Assembly: GCA_015067145.1 (NCBI GenBank)
Contig: SVNA01000003.1
Span: 102,614-166,613 of the forward strand
Length of the DNA: 64,000 nucleotides
Source of the DNA: Oscillospiraceae bacterium
GTDB taxonomy: Bacteria > Bacillota > Clostridia > Oscillospirales > Ruminococcaceae
Reading direction: 5' to 3'
Positions 16,587 to 25,037 of this stretch are shown in pieces (the stretch's first letter is position 1; each line of letters starts with the position of its first letter). The position numbers and the translations under genes are program-made. The notes under the pieces are model-generated. The model had not been told where the DNA came from. It saw only the letters and a program-made list of their open reading frames with translations, and did no database searches.

Positions 16587-18197
16587 ATGTCTGATTGTAT
16601 TTTTTGCGAAAGACAATTAAATAACGAAGAAAAATGTGTCTGGTGCGGATTTCCACAGGAACCAAGGGAACCCATACCAGGCACCCTTTCCTATGGAACA
16701 AAAATCAAGGATTATGTTATAGGCAATATACTTTCTGTAGACGGAGAGAGTACAACATATCTTGCTTTTGACAGGACGATACAGAAGAAAGTTGTTGTAA
16801 AAGAATTTCTTCCTGTAACTCTGGTTGCTCAAAGAAACGGTGCAGAGATTACAGTGCAGCCGGAAAAACAAGTGCTGTTTAAGAATCTGCTTTATGATTT
16901 TGTGGATATGTATCAGACACTGCAGAAGATAAAAAGTTCTGCAATGCCAAAAATTCACGAGGTATTTATCGAGAACAAGACGGCATACGTTGTGCTGGAC
17001 TATGTGAAAGGTCTTACACTGAGAGATTTTCTTATAAACAGAGGTAAACCGCTTACATTCAGGGAAGCACGCTGGATGTTTGAAGCTGTTTTTGAACTTC
17101 TCAGAGAGATGTCAAAGCTGAATATACATCACGGGGGCATCAGCGACGAAACCGTTATGGTTACCCCTGATGGATCTGTTGTTCTTACAGGCTTTGCAAT
17201 TCAGGATCTGCGAACAAAAAATGAACATATAGCATACAAGCTGTATCAGGGCTTTTCTGCCCCTGAGCAGTATCACTCTGACAAATTTCAGGGAATGTAC
17301 ACTGATATATATGCACTGGCAAGCCTTGTCTATTATTCGGTGACAGGAAAAATCTTTGAAAAATCTCTTTTGGACGGCAAGGAAATCAGTCGCTTTTTTC
17401 CTAAACATGCAGTGGAAGCAATCCGCTATGCAACAAAGGAAACTCCGGCAGAGCGAATAGACAGCATAGAAGATTTTGTTATGATGCTGGATGACAAGGG
17501 CACAGTGGTTAAACCTAAAGTTCAGCCTGTAAAGGAAAAAGACAATAAAAAGCTGATACAGTACGGAATAGTTGCTGTTGTGTTTGTTATAGTCCTTGTT
17601 CTGGCTTTTGGCGTTATCGGAGGCAACGATACACCTCCTGAAAGTGAGAGCAGCTCAGAGATGTCCTCACAGATAATACACGACACACGGCTGCCCAACT
17701 TTATTGGTTACAGCTATGCCGATGTTGCAGAGGATTCTGATTATCAGAAGGATTATACATTTGTAAAGCTGGAGGCTTACAGCAACGAATACTCCAGCGG
17801 TAAAATCTGTAAACAGTCGCCTGAAGCAGGGGAAACAATAACACCCGGTACAACAGTGTATCTTACTGTCAGTCTGGGACCGAACACTGTAACAGTGCCG
17901 GATATAATAGGTATAAGTTATGAAGATGCGGCAGCCAGACTTGATAAACTTGGAATAGTGCACAGAAAAGAGTATGTGGACCAGACAAGAGAGTATGTAT
18001 CCGGCATGGTTGCTGACCTGAGCATTGCCGAAGGCGATGAAATCAGTACAGACGATGTTCTGGTGGTTTATGTTGCAAATGATAAACCTCTGGCAACACC
18101 TACACCTAAACCAACACCTAAACCAACACCCGAGCCTACACCGGAACCTACGCCAGAACCAACACCGGAAGCAACACCGGAGCCGACACTGGAATAA
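16587..18197 (+). CDS. Membrane PASTA-domain pseudokinase with N-terminal zinc ribbon
   Basis: The 536-residue protein begins with a zinc ribbon (CxxC at 4-7 and 17-20), followed by a Hanks-type kinase fold. The ATP-binding Lys is kept (VVVKEF, Lys72), but the glycine-rich loop is degraded (LSVDGES), the catalytic HRDxxxxN segment reads HHGGISDET (Gly183-Gly184), and DFG is GFA (202-204). All acidic catalytic residues are therefore missing. A membrane helix (about 325-348) leads to two extracellular PASTA repeats and a Pro-Thr-Glu/Lys tail that could span the cell wall. PASTA domains bind muropeptides or lipid II, so this may be a non-catalytic wall sensor or scaffold. A gcggag precedes ATG. 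Confidence 0.88.
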   Translation: MSDCIFCERQLNNEEKCVWCGFPQEPREPIPGTLSYGTKIKDYVIGNILSVDGESTTYLAFDRTIQKKVVVKEFLPVTLVAQRNGAEITVQPEKQVLFKNLLYDFVDMYQTLQKIKSSAMPKIHEVFIENKTAYVVLDYVKGLTLRDFLINRGKPLTFREARWMFEAVFELLREMSKLNIHHGGISDETVMVTPDGSVVLTGFAIQDLRTKNEHIAYKLYQGFSAPEQYHSDKFQGMYTDIYALASLVYYSVTGKIFEKSLLDGKEISRFFPKHAVEAIRYATKETPAERIDSIEDFVMMLDDKGTVVKPKVQPVKEKDNKKLIQYGIVAVVFVIVLVLAFGVIGGNDTPPESESSSEMSSQIIHDTRLPNFIGYSYADVAEDSDYQKDYTFVKLEAYSNEYSSGKICKQSPEAGETITPGTTVYLTVSLGPNTVTVPDIIGISYEDAAARLDKLGIVHRKEYVDQTREYVSGMVADLSIAEGDEISTDDVLVVYVANDKPLATPTPKPTPKPTPEPTPEPTPEPTPEATPEPTLE

Positions 18198-18249
18198 TAT
18201 ATACAGAAAACCTGCTATCACTGTGGTGTAGCAGGTTTTCTGTATATAT
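18197..18249 (+). terminator. Perfect 21-bp-stem terminator after the pseudokinase
   Basis: The arms at 18197-18217 and 18229-18249 are exactly complementary over 21 bp around an 11-nt loop. The stop codon touches the left arm. It probably works in both directions. Confidence 0.85.
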
Positions 18250-18289
18250 GGAAAATAATAAAATTTGTACAGTATATTAAGATGAATAC

Positions 18290-18327
18290 AGCAGAAAAAC
18301 AAAAGGGTGGGATAATTCCCACCCTTT
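18290..18327 (-). terminator. Terminator of rpsF-ssb-rpsR
   Basis: The stem aaagggtggga/ttcccaccctt at 18302-18327, read on the minus strand, is followed by TTTTGTTTTT. Confidence 0.85.
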
Positions 18328-18355
18328 AAATTGCTTTTCTCAGCAAAAGAACCTA

Positions 18356-18610
18356 TTAGTTGTTTGTGTATGGCAACAAAGCAACGTGACGAGCTCTTTT
18401 GATAGCTGTTGTAAGATGTCTCTGGTGCTGTGCACATGTACCTGTTACACGTCTTGGAACAATCTTACCTCTTTCAGAGATGTATTTTCTGAGTTTTGCT
18501 GTATCTTTGTAGTCGATAGTTTCTGCTTTTTCCATGCAGAAGCTGCAAACTTTTTTACGGCTGCGTCTTACTGGACGGCCGCCTTTAAATTCTCTATCAT
18601 TTCTTTCCAT
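18356..18610 (-). CDS. rpsR: Small ribosomal subunit protein bS18
   Basis: The 84-residue protein has the bS18 signature [14 protein letters not shown] and [21 protein letters not shown]. It binds with bS6 at the platform of the 30S subunit. Three Cys residues of the C-type (zinc-binding) form are visible. It is the third gene of the classic rpsF-ssb-rpsR operon, behind an aaggagg site, and is followed by a strong terminator. Confidence 0.98.
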   Translation of the reverse strand: MERNDREFKGGRPVRRSRKKVCSFCMEKAETIDYKDTAKLRKYISERGKIVPRRVTGTCAQHQRHLTTAIKRARHVALLPYTNN

Positions 18611-18635
18611 GGTAGATAAGCCTCCTTCTTAAAAA

Positions 18636-19103
18636 TTAAAACGGTAAGTCTCCGTCATCGCTTGCGATGCTGGAGAAGTCATCCAACTCACCTGTGGAGA
18701 AGGATGATGTGAAACCTGCTGGTTTGGAAGTTTCCTGGTAATTGTTAGCCGGTGCAGGGGAATAACCTGTGCTCTGGCTTGTACCTTTGCTTTCAACAAA
18801 GTAAGCGTTGTTGATAACAACTTCAAATGCTGTGCGGTTTTTGCCTGTATCTTTATCCTGATATGTTCTTGTCTGGATTGTGCCGTTAAGACCGATGTTC
18901 TGGCCTTTTCTGAAATATCTTGTGATAAATTCAGCAGTCTGACGCCATGCCACACAGTTGATAAAGTCTGTCTGTCTTTCACCATTTGCACCTGCAAAAG
19001 CACGGTTTACTGCAACAGAAAAGCTGCAAACGTTTGTGCCGTTTGGTGTCTGACGAAGTTCAGGGTCAGCAGTAAGTCTGCCAACTAAACATACAACATT
19101 CAT
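18636..19103 (-). CDS. ssb: Single-stranded DNA-binding protein
   Basis: The 155-residue protein starts with MNVVCLVGRLTADPELR (OB fold), contains the WRQTAEF block and ends in the acidic tip DDGDLPF, which recruits replication and repair partners. The linker between is Pro/Ser/Thr-rich. It lies between rpsF and rpsR, 15 and 25 bp away, so it is expressed with ribosomal proteins. It binds single-stranded DNA during replication, recombination and repair. A ggaggcac site precedes the ATG. Confidence 0.98.
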   Translation of the reverse strand: MNVVCLVGRLTADPELRQTPNGTNVCSFSVAVNRAFAGANGERQTDFINCVAWRQTAEFITRYFRKGQNIGLNGTIQTRTYQDKDTGKNRTAFEVVINNAYFVESKGTSQSTGYSPAPANNYQETSKPAGFTSSFSTGELDDFSSIASDDGDLPF

Positions 19104-19118
19104 TTTGTGCCTCCTAAA

Positions 19119-19406
19119 TTAAAGAGCAATTGTCATGTAACGCATAACGCCTTCTGTGATTCTGGCTCTGCGCTGGAATTCAGCAGGGAATACAGATTCA
19201 GCTTCGTATGTGTAGAGTACATAGTAGCCTTCTGTTTCTTTGTTAATCATGTAAGCAAGTCTTTTTTTGCCCCATTCATCAACAGAAACGAGAGTACCGT
19301 TTTCTTCGATAAGGCTTTTGAATTTTTCAACAAGACCTTTGATAACATCTTCTTCCTGTTTAGTGCTGATAACAATCATAGATTCGTATTTCTGCATCGT
19401 GTGCAC
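19119..19406 (-). CDS. rpsF: Small ribosomal subunit protein bS6
   Basis: The 95-residue protein carries the bS6 features YESMIVIS, WGKKRLAYMINKETEGYYVLYTY (read in two parts) and VMRYM. It pairs with bS18 in the 30S platform. It is the first gene of the operon, with an AGAAGGAGG site and a structured leader. The length is typical. Confidence 0.98.
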   Translation of the reverse strand: MHTMQKYESMIVISTKQEEDVIKGLVEKFKSLIEENGTLVSVDEWGKKRLAYMINKETEGYYVLYTYEAESVFPAEFQRRARITEGVMRYMTIAL

Positions 19407-19422
19407 CTCCTTCTGGACTGTG

Positions 19423-19477
19423 GCCCTGCCTTTATACAGGGCAAGGATTAATTTCTTCTGACCTATGTCGGTCAGAA
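19423..19477 (-). promoter_or_regulatory. Structured rpsF leader (two hairpins), candidate S6:S18 autoregulatory site
   Basis: The first hairpin, at the very 5' end of the predicted RNA, pairs 19470-19477 with 19456-19463 (TTCTGACC/GGTCAGAA; a CCG lies within it). The second pairs 19437-19442 with 19423-19428 (gccctg/cagggc) just before the ribosome binding site. A bS6:bS18-binding leader is known upstream of rpsF in many bacteria; assignment here is by position and the CCG only. Confidence 0.45.
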
Positions 19478-19481
19478 ATAA

Positions 19482-19510
19482 ATTATATCAGCAAAAGCTG
19501 TATAAGTCAA
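19482..19510 (-). promoter_or_regulatory. SigA promoter of rpsF-ssb-rpsR
   Basis: TTGACT, 17-bp spacer, TATAAT with TGA extended -10. Near-consensus, as expected for a ribosomal operon. Confidence 0.85.
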
Positions 19511-19574
19511 GAAATTTTTAAAGATTTTTTACAAATTTTCGGGCAAAACTTTGGTATATTACACAAAGATTATT

Positions 19575-19606
19575 ATTGCCTCTGCACACAGCGGCACAGA
19601 GGCAAT
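19575..19606 (-). terminator. Terminator after the RING/DUF2628 gene
   Basis: A 10-bp stem attgcctctg/cagaggcaat with a 12-nt loop; the minus-strand T-run is modest. Confidence 0.6.
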
Positions 19607-19618
19607 TTCGCAGGTTAT

Positions 19619-20515
19619 CTACATAAAAAAGTACAGTGCAATCATAAATACAGCGATGTAAAGTACTGGTTTTACAGGACCGGATTTTGTAACAAGGGTC
19701 TGATAATAATCGTTTGCAGTTGCAGTTCCTGCCTTGATACGTCTGATATCCTTTACAACCTTTTTTCTGTACTGTGGAATAGCCCAGTAGCCAAGGAAAA
19801 TTTTAAAGGCTATGGACAGAACGGAACCGATTGTCATAAACAAATCAAGGTTTGCGATGCCGTTTACCGCTGCAGCTTCTATAATGCCCATCTCTGCAGC
19901 CATAACCAGAAAACTTGGTGCTGCCAGTATGCTGGACACAATTATTACAAACAGTGCTTCCAGCCACATTTTACGGTACATAAAATAAAAACCGTCAAAG
20001 AAACAGGCAGACCAGCTGAAAGGGCGGAAATGTTTGATGTTTTTGTCAAGATTTTTGAAATGGTAAATATAGTACGGTGCACTTTCGCCTATATAGACAG
20101 CCATATCCTTGTAGCTTACATCATTGTACTCACCCTCAAGTGCCTTTGGTGTGACAGGAGGTATATCAGAAGTTCTATCCTGATGAGTATTGCTGGTGAA
20201 AACAGGGGAAACAGGCGGAGCCTTTGGTCCTTTGACCTGAGTATGCAGCTGAGCACCGCAGTTTTCGCAGAAGGAAGCATCCTTTGGGTTTTCGGTATGA
20301 CATCTTGGGCAGACAATGGCATTTGGTACTGCAGCCTTTGCAGGAGAATTCCATTCAAAGCCTTCGCTGTGTCTGGCTTCGTTTACACAGTGACCCAGCT
20401 CTTTATAGCAGTGACGGTGATGAGGTGTGCCGCATTCAGGACATACTACAACATCGCTTTCAGGGGTGAAAGCCTGTTTACATATGTCACATTGGCAGCC
20501 GTTATAATTAAACAT
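19619..20515 (-). CDS. RING-finger/zinc-ribbon DUF2628 membrane protein
   Basis: The 298-residue protein starts with a prokaryotic RING-like treble clef (CDICKQAF, CPECGTPHHRHCYKELGHC), followed by a zinc ribbon (CPRCHTENPKDASFCENCG, about residues 68-87), a Pro-rich linker and a DUF2628-type C-terminus with several membrane helices (WSACFFDGFYFMYRKMW, then hydrophobic stretches to the end). All eight RING ligands and the four ribbon Cys are present. The function is unknown; such proteins may organise complexes at the membrane. It is transcribed divergently from prfB, from a promoter whose -35 lies 12 bp from that of prfB. Confidence 0.85.
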   Translation of the reverse strand: MFNYNGCQCDICKQAFTPESDVVVCPECGTPHHRHCYKELGHCVNEARHSEGFEWNSPAKAAVPNAIVCPRCHTENPKDASFCENCGAQLHTQVKGPKAPPVSPVFTSNTHQDRTSDIPPVTPKALEGEYNDVSYKDMAVYIGESAPYYIYHFKNLDKNIKHFRPFSWSACFFDGFYFMYRKMWLEALFVIIVSSILAAPSFLVMAAEMGIIEAAAVNGIANLDLFMTIGSVLSIAFKIFLGYWAIPQYRKKVVKDIRRIKAGTATANDYYQTLVTKSGPVKPVLYIAVFMIALYFFM

Positions 20516-20560
20516 AGTAATAATACTCCTATCTATGTATATATCTGTTTAATATAATAC

Positions 20561-20588
20561 ATTATAAAATAAAATTCGCATTTGTAAA
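20561..20588 (-). promoter_or_regulatory. Promoter of the RING/DUF2628 gene
   Basis: TTTACA, 16-bp spacer, TATAAT on the minus strand, back-to-back with the prfB promoter. Confidence 0.55.
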
Positions 20589-20599
20589 GCATAAAAATC

Positions 20600-20628
20600 T
20601 TTACTACAAAATATTATTATGATATTAT
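20600..20628 (+). promoter_or_regulatory. SigA-type promoter of prfB
   Basis: TTTACT, 17-bp spacer, TATTAT with TGA extended -10; 50 bp before the start codon. Confidence 0.6.
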
Positions 20629-20677
20629 ATGTTAGTATAAATTTGTGAAAACTTATTGTGAAAATACGAGGAAATAT

Positions 20678-21796
20678 ATGATAATAATTGATGATTATAA
20701 AAAGATAGCTTCCGATGCAAAAGGCCAGATTGACGACCTCAAAGATGCTGTCAGCTATAACCAGATACTTATGGAGATAGAAAAGCTGGAGGTGGACACA
20801 CAGAACCCGGATTTCTGGGCAAATCCTGAAAAACAGGCAAAGGTGTTCAGCCAGATTAAAGTTCTCAAGGATAAAAAACAGTCTGTTGATGATATTATCA
20901 CAGCAGTGGATGATATCGAAGCTATGATTGAACTGTACGAAGAACTTGGGGACGAAAGTCTGGAAGGAGATATCATCTCCACCGGTGAAAACCTTACAGA
21001 ACAGATAGAAATGCTTCGTCTGCGTAACCTTCTCACAGGCGAATATGACAAAAACAATGCCATCATAACACTCCACGCAGGTGCAGGCGGCACAGAAAGC
21101 CAGGACTGGTGTGAGATGCTGTTCCGTATGTACGGCAAATACTGTGCAAAAGCTGGTTATAAAACAACAACCATAGATTATCTTGAAGGCGATGAAGCAG
21201 GCATCAAAAGCGTTTCTTTCTCCATCGAGGGAGAAAACGCATACGGATTCCTCAAGGGTGAACACGGTGTTCACCGTCTGGTGCGTGTTTCTCCGTTTGA
21301 TGCTTCCGGCAGACGCCACACATCCTTTGCCTCCTGCGAGGTTATGCCTGAAATTCAGGACGACGGTGAGATTGTAATCCGCGAAGAAGATATCAAGATG
21401 GACGTATACCGTGCTTCCGGTGCAGGCGGCCAGCACGTTAACAAAACCTCCTCTGCTGTTCGTCTCACACATATCCCTACAGGCATCGTTGTTGCCTGTC
21501 AGAACGAACGCAGCCAGTTTCAGAACAAAGATATGTGTATGAAGATGCTCCGTGCAAAGCTTGCACAGATAAAGGAACAGGAACATCTGGAAAAAATAGA
21601 GGACATCAAGGGTGTTCAGAAGGAAATCGCCTGGGGCAGCCAGATACGCAGTTATGTATTTATGCCATACACTCTGGTAAAAGACCACAGAACAGGCTTT
21701 GAAGACGGCAGGGTGGATTCTGTTATGGACGGTGAACTTCAGGGCTTTCTCAATGCATACCTCAAAGCTCTCAGCAAAAATGAGTTTCTCAGATAA
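20678..21796 (+). CDS. prfB: Peptide chain release factor 2
   Basis: The 372-residue protein reads UGA and UAA stop codons and releases the finished peptide. It has the RF2-specific SPF tripeptide (RVSPFDASG) and the catalytic GGQ loop (GAGGQHVNKT). ATG at 20678 behind cgagga is preferred to GTG at 20645. The reading frame is continuous from start to stop: the in-frame UGA and CUUUGA slippery site that many prfB genes use for autoregulatory +1 frameshifting is absent near codon 25. The rest is normal in length and sequence. Confidence 0.97.
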   Translation: MIIIDDYKKIASDAKGQIDDLKDAVSYNQILMEIEKLEVDTQNPDFWANPEKQAKVFSQIKVLKDKKQSVDDIITAVDDIEAMIELYEELGDESLEGDIISTGENLTEQIEMLRLRNLLTGEYDKNNAIITLHAGAGGTESQDWCEMLFRMYGKYCAKAGYKTTTIDYLEGDEAGIKSVSFSIEGENAYGFLKGEHGVHRLVRVSPFDASGRRHTSFASCEVMPEIQDDGEIVIREEDIKMDVYRASGAGGQHVNKTSSAVRLTHIPTGIVVACQNERSQFQNKDMCMKMLRAKLAQIKEQEHLEKIEDIKGVQKEIAWGSQIRSYVFMPYTLVKDHRTGFEDGRVDSVMDGELQGFLNAYLKALSKNEFLR

Positions 21797-21841
21797 ATAA
21801 CATTTATATACAACTAAATTGAATAAAATTTACTTTAGTGA

Positions 21842-21880
21842 TGGATAATTGTTGCATAATGTAACAATTATCCATTATTT
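21842..21880 (+). terminator. Terminator after prfB
   Basis: A 12-bp perfect stem (tggataattgtt/aacaattatcca), 9-nt loop, then tattttt. Confidence 0.8.
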
Positions 21881-21910
21881 TTCTGTAACAATTTGTTAAC
21901 AATTACAGAA
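21881..21910. repeat. Inverted repeat upstream of the DUF3798 transporter
   Basis: ttctgtaa at 21881-21888 and ttacagaa at 21903-21910, with a 14-nt spacer that itself contains ttgttaacaa. It could be an operator or a second hairpin; it lies about 160 bp before the promoter. In the rest of the 21911-22069 gap I see no gene. Confidence 0.35.
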
Positions 21911-22069
21911 AGTGGAAATAAAGAAGATAATATAGTGCTATTTGTAAAATAAAGTAAAATAAACGGAATTTAAACTAATGAAGGGAAAGTGCGGTTGATG
22001 TTCTTAATAAAATTAAGCTTTAGACTGCGTTCGAAAGATTTCAAAATGGTAACAAAACCCTGTAAATTA

Positions 22070-22098
22070 TTGACTAAACTGTGAATTGTATATATACT
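22070..22098 (+). promoter_or_regulatory. SigA promoter of the DUF3798 ABC transporter operon
   Basis: TTGACT, 17-bp spacer, TATACT; leader of about 60 nt to the lipoprotein start. Confidence 0.75.
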
Positions 22099-22165
22099 AA
22101 ACACATCATTTCACTTTGATATTATTTAAATTAATATACAGTGAACATTATAAGGAGGAAAACTT

Positions 22166-23323
22166 ATGAAAAAATTATTAGCATTGCTTCTCGCAGGCGC
22201 TATGGCTCTTTCTTTGGTAGCTTGCGGCGGCAGCGAACCAGCACCAAGCGAAGGCGGCGAAGACGCAGCACCAGCAGGTAAAGTAGCTATCGTTACAAAC
22301 ACTGTTTCCCAGAACGAAGAAGAATACCGTTCCGCAGAACAGATGACAGAAAAATACGGCGACAGAATCGTTCACGTAACATGGCCAGATAACTTTATGA
22401 CAGAACAGGAACAGATGATTACAACTGTTTCCAAACTTGCTGCAGATCCAGACATCAAAGCAATCGTTATCAACCAGGCAGTTCCTGGCACAAACCCATC
22501 CATCGACAAATTGCTCGAAACACGTGATGATATGCTTATCATCTACTGCACACCTCAGGAAAACCCAGAAGACGTAGCAGTTCGTGCTGACATCATCATG
22601 CAGCCAAACGAACTCGACATGGGTCCTGTATTGGTTGAACTTGCAGCAGAAATGGGTGCAAAAACATTCGTTCACTACTCTTTCCCAAGACATATGGCTC
22701 AGGTTCTCCTCTCCGGCAGACGTGACCTTATGATGGCAAAATGTGAAGAACTCGGTATCCAGTTTGTTGACGCAACAGCTCCAGACCCAACAGGCGACTC
22801 CGGTACAGCTGGTGCACAGCAGTTTATCCTTGAAGACGTGCCAAAAATGGTTGCACAGTACGGCAAAGATACAGCATTCTTCTCCACAAACTGTGCAATG
22901 CAGGTTCCACTTATCAAAGCTTGTGTAGAAGCAGGTGCAATGTATCCATCACCATGCTGCCCATCTCCATACCACGGCTACCCAACAGCTCTTGGTCTTA
23001 TCTCTGAAGGCGACTCCGCAGCAGCAATCACAATCGAAGACATCGTTGCTCAGACAACAAAAGCTCTCGGCGATGCAGGCGTTCTCGGCAGATTCGGTAC
23101 ATGGCCAGTTCCAGCATCCATGATGATGACAATCGCTGGTACAGAATATGCATTTGAATGGATGGAAGGTAACACAGACGGCAACTGCGACCTTAAAGTT
23201 CTCACAGAAAAAATGACAGAGTACGCAGGTCTCGAATGTGAAGTATCTCCATACACAGATGAAGCTGGTACAACATACGACAACTACCAGTTGATCATGA
23301 TGGAATACTTCGTATACGAATAA
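22166..23323 (+). CDS. DUF3798 substrate-binding lipoprotein of an ABC importer
   Basis: The 385-residue protein has a lipoprotein signal peptide (MKKLLALLLAGAMALSLVAC, Cys20 lipidation) and an acidic linker, then a periplasmic-binding-protein fold resembling the DUF3798 family (ITTVSKLAADPDIKAIVI, PSPCCPSPYHGYPTALGL). It is followed by an RbsA-like ATPase and two permeases, so it should deliver a solute to them. The ligand is unknown; sugars or nucleosides are suggested by the permease class. Codon use (AAC, GAC, GGC-rich) and an AAGGAGG site point to very high expression. Its separation from the ATPase by 115 bp lets it be produced in excess. Confidence 0.88.
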   Translation: MKKLLALLLAGAMALSLVACGGSEPAPSEGGEDAAPAGKVAIVTNTVSQNEEEYRSAEQMTEKYGDRIVHVTWPDNFMTEQEQMITTVSKLAADPDIKAIVINQAVPGTNPSIDKLLETRDDMLIIYCTPQENPEDVAVRADIIMQPNELDMGPVLVELAAEMGAKTFVHYSFPRHMAQVLLSGRRDLMMAKCEELGIQFVDATAPDPTGDSGTAGAQQFILEDVPKMVAQYGKDTAFFSTNCAMQVPLIKACVEAGAMYPSPCCPSPYHGYPTALGLISEGDSAAAITIEDIVAQTTKALGDAGVLGRFGTWPVPASMMMTIAGTEYAFEWMEGNTDGNCDLKVLTEKMTEYAGLECEVSPYTDEAGTTYDNYQLIMMEYFVYE

Positions 23324-23438
23324 TATTAAATAAGTTAATATTATAAGTCTCATACGCTTAATCGGCACGGAGGGATTTTCCTTCCGTGCCATTATTGCTA
23401 ATAAAATACAAAATTTAAACAGTTAGGAGGAGCGACTC

Positions 23439-25037
23439 TTGAGCGAAAAACTGTTGGAATTTAAAAATATCTCTAAGTCTTTCTACGGAAACCAGGTACT
23501 TAGAGATGTAAGTATGACAGTTAAAAAGGGCGAAGTTCACGCTCTCATCGGCGAAAATGGTGCCGGTAAATCCACTTTGATGAACATTCTCTTTGGTATG
23601 TCTGCAATTCACGAAACAGGCGGCTTTGAAGGCTCTGTTGAAATTGAAGGCAAAGAGATAAAAATAAAATCCCCGCACGAAGCGATGGACCACGGCATAG
23701 GCATGGTTCACCAGGAATTTATGCTTATCCCGGGTTTTACAGTTACAGAAAATATCAAGCTCAACCGCGAAATTACTACTGACAACGCAGTAAGTAAAGT
23801 TCTGGGCGGCCGTCTCAAAGGTCTTGACTATGAAAAGATGAACCACGACGCAACAACTGCCCTCAACACACTTGATATGGATATTGAAAGTTATGCACAG
23901 GTTGCAGGCTTGCCTGTTGGTCATATGCAGTTTATCGAAATTGCACGTGAAATTGATAAGGAAGGTATCAAAATCCTTGTATTTGACGAACCAACAGCTG
24001 TTCTTGCAGACGCAGAGGCAGAAAACCTCTTGAAAGCTATCCGCCGTCTTGCAGAAAAAGGTATCGGCATCATCTTTATCAGCCACCGTCTTGACGAAAT
24101 CGTAAGCGTTGCCGATACAGTTACAATTCTTCGTGACGGTCAGCATATTGCCACAAAACCAATCAGCGAAACAAGTGCAGCAGATATTGCAAATATGATG
24201 ATTGGCCGTGCGGTTACAATAGACCGTGAAGAAAATACAGACAGAGTTATCTCTGACGAAGTTGCTCTTAAAATCGAAGATCTTCACGTTAATATGCCTG
24301 GTGAAAGAGTTAAAGGCGTAAACCTTGAAGTCCGCAAAGGCGAAATTCTCGGTATCGGCGGTCTTGCAGGTCAGGGTAAACTTGGTATTGCAAACGGCGT
24401 TATGGGCATCTACCCTGCAAAGGGCAAGGTTACATTCAACGGCAAGGAACTGCCGCTCAACAATGCAAAGCAGGTTCTTCACGACGGTGTTGCATTTGTT
24501 AGTGAAGACAGAAAAGGCATTGGTCTCCTGCTCGACGAACCAATCGAGCTCAACATCGCTTTTACAGCGATGCAGGTAGAAGATAAATTCCTTAAAAACT
24601 ACGGAATTATCAAGCTGAAAGACAGCAAGGCTATCAAGGAACACGCAAACAAGATGATTAAGGATCTGGATATCCGCTGCACATCTTCCATGCAGAAAGC
24701 AGGCAGTCTCTCCGGTGGTAACCAGCAGAAAGTTTGTGTTGCACGTGCACTTACACAGGAACCAAAACTTCTCCTGGTTTCTGAACCTACACGCGGTATC
24801 GATATCGGTGCAAAAAAACTTATCCTTGACCTGCTCAAACAGCTCAACGAAGAGATGGGCATGACAATCGTTATGACATCCTCTGAACTTGCAGAACTTC
24901 GCAGCATCTGCGACAGAATTGCAATCATCTGCGACGGTGCAGTTGCAGGTATCCTTTCACCGACAGACAGCGACACAAAATTTGGTCTTATGATGTCCGG
25001 TGTTACAGAATTCAATGAAGAAGGAGGAAATGCATAA
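23439..25037 (+). CDS. ABC importer ATP-binding protein with two ATPase domains (RbsA/MglA type)
   Basis: The 532-residue protein has two ABC domains. The first has Walker A GENGAGKST, a diverged signature (LPVGHMQFIEIAR) and Walker B ILVFDEPTAVL; the second has a degraded Walker A (GGLAGQGKL), LSGGNQQKVCVARAL and LLVSEPTRGID. This layout is typical for sugar/nucleoside (BMP-type) importers. The start is TTG, placed 8 nt after aggagg; no ATG fits better. Its stop overlaps the next start (TAATG), so it is coupled to the permease. Confidence 0.94.
   Translation: MSEKLLEFKNISKSFYGNQVLRDVSMTVKKGEVHALIGENGAGKSTLMNILFGMSAIHETGGFEGSVEIEGKEIKIKSPHEAMDHGIGMVHQEFMLIPGFTVTENIKLNREITTDNAVSKVLGGRLKGLDYEKMNHDATTALNTLDMDIESYAQVAGLPVGHMQFIEIAREIDKEGIKILVFDEPTAVLADAEAENLLKAIRRLAEKGIGIIFISHRLDEIVSVADTVTILRDGQHIATKPISETSAADIANMMIGRAVTIDREENTDRVISDEVALKIEDLHVNMPGERVKGVNLEVRKGEILGIGGLAGQGKLGIANGVMGIYPAKGKVTFNGKELPLNNAKQVLHDGVAFVSEDRKGIGLLLDEPIELNIAFTAMQVEDKFLKNYGIIKLKDSKAIKEHANKMIKDLDIRCTSSMQKAGSLSGGNQQKVCVARALTQEPKLLLVSEPTRGIDIGAKKLILDLLKQLNEEMGMTIVMTSSELAELRSICDRIAIICDGAVAGILSPTDSDTKFGLMMSGVTEFNEEGGNA

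Noticed and set aside
18098..18195. Short tandem repeats of the cacc-gaa-cc type, considered as CRISPR or satellite repeats
   Set aside because: They encode the Pro-Thr-Glu/Lys tail of the PASTA protein; period is six bases and there are no spacers.
20678..20800. Programmed frameshift in prfB
   Set aside because: No in-frame UGA or slippery site; the frame is continuous.
20549..21688. 379-residue minus-strand frame
   Set aside because: Antisense of prfB; Cys/Phe/His-rich composition and no initiation signals.
23415..24644. 409-residue minus-strand frame
   Set aside because: Antisense of the RbsA-like ATPase gene, which has all ABC motifs on the plus strand.
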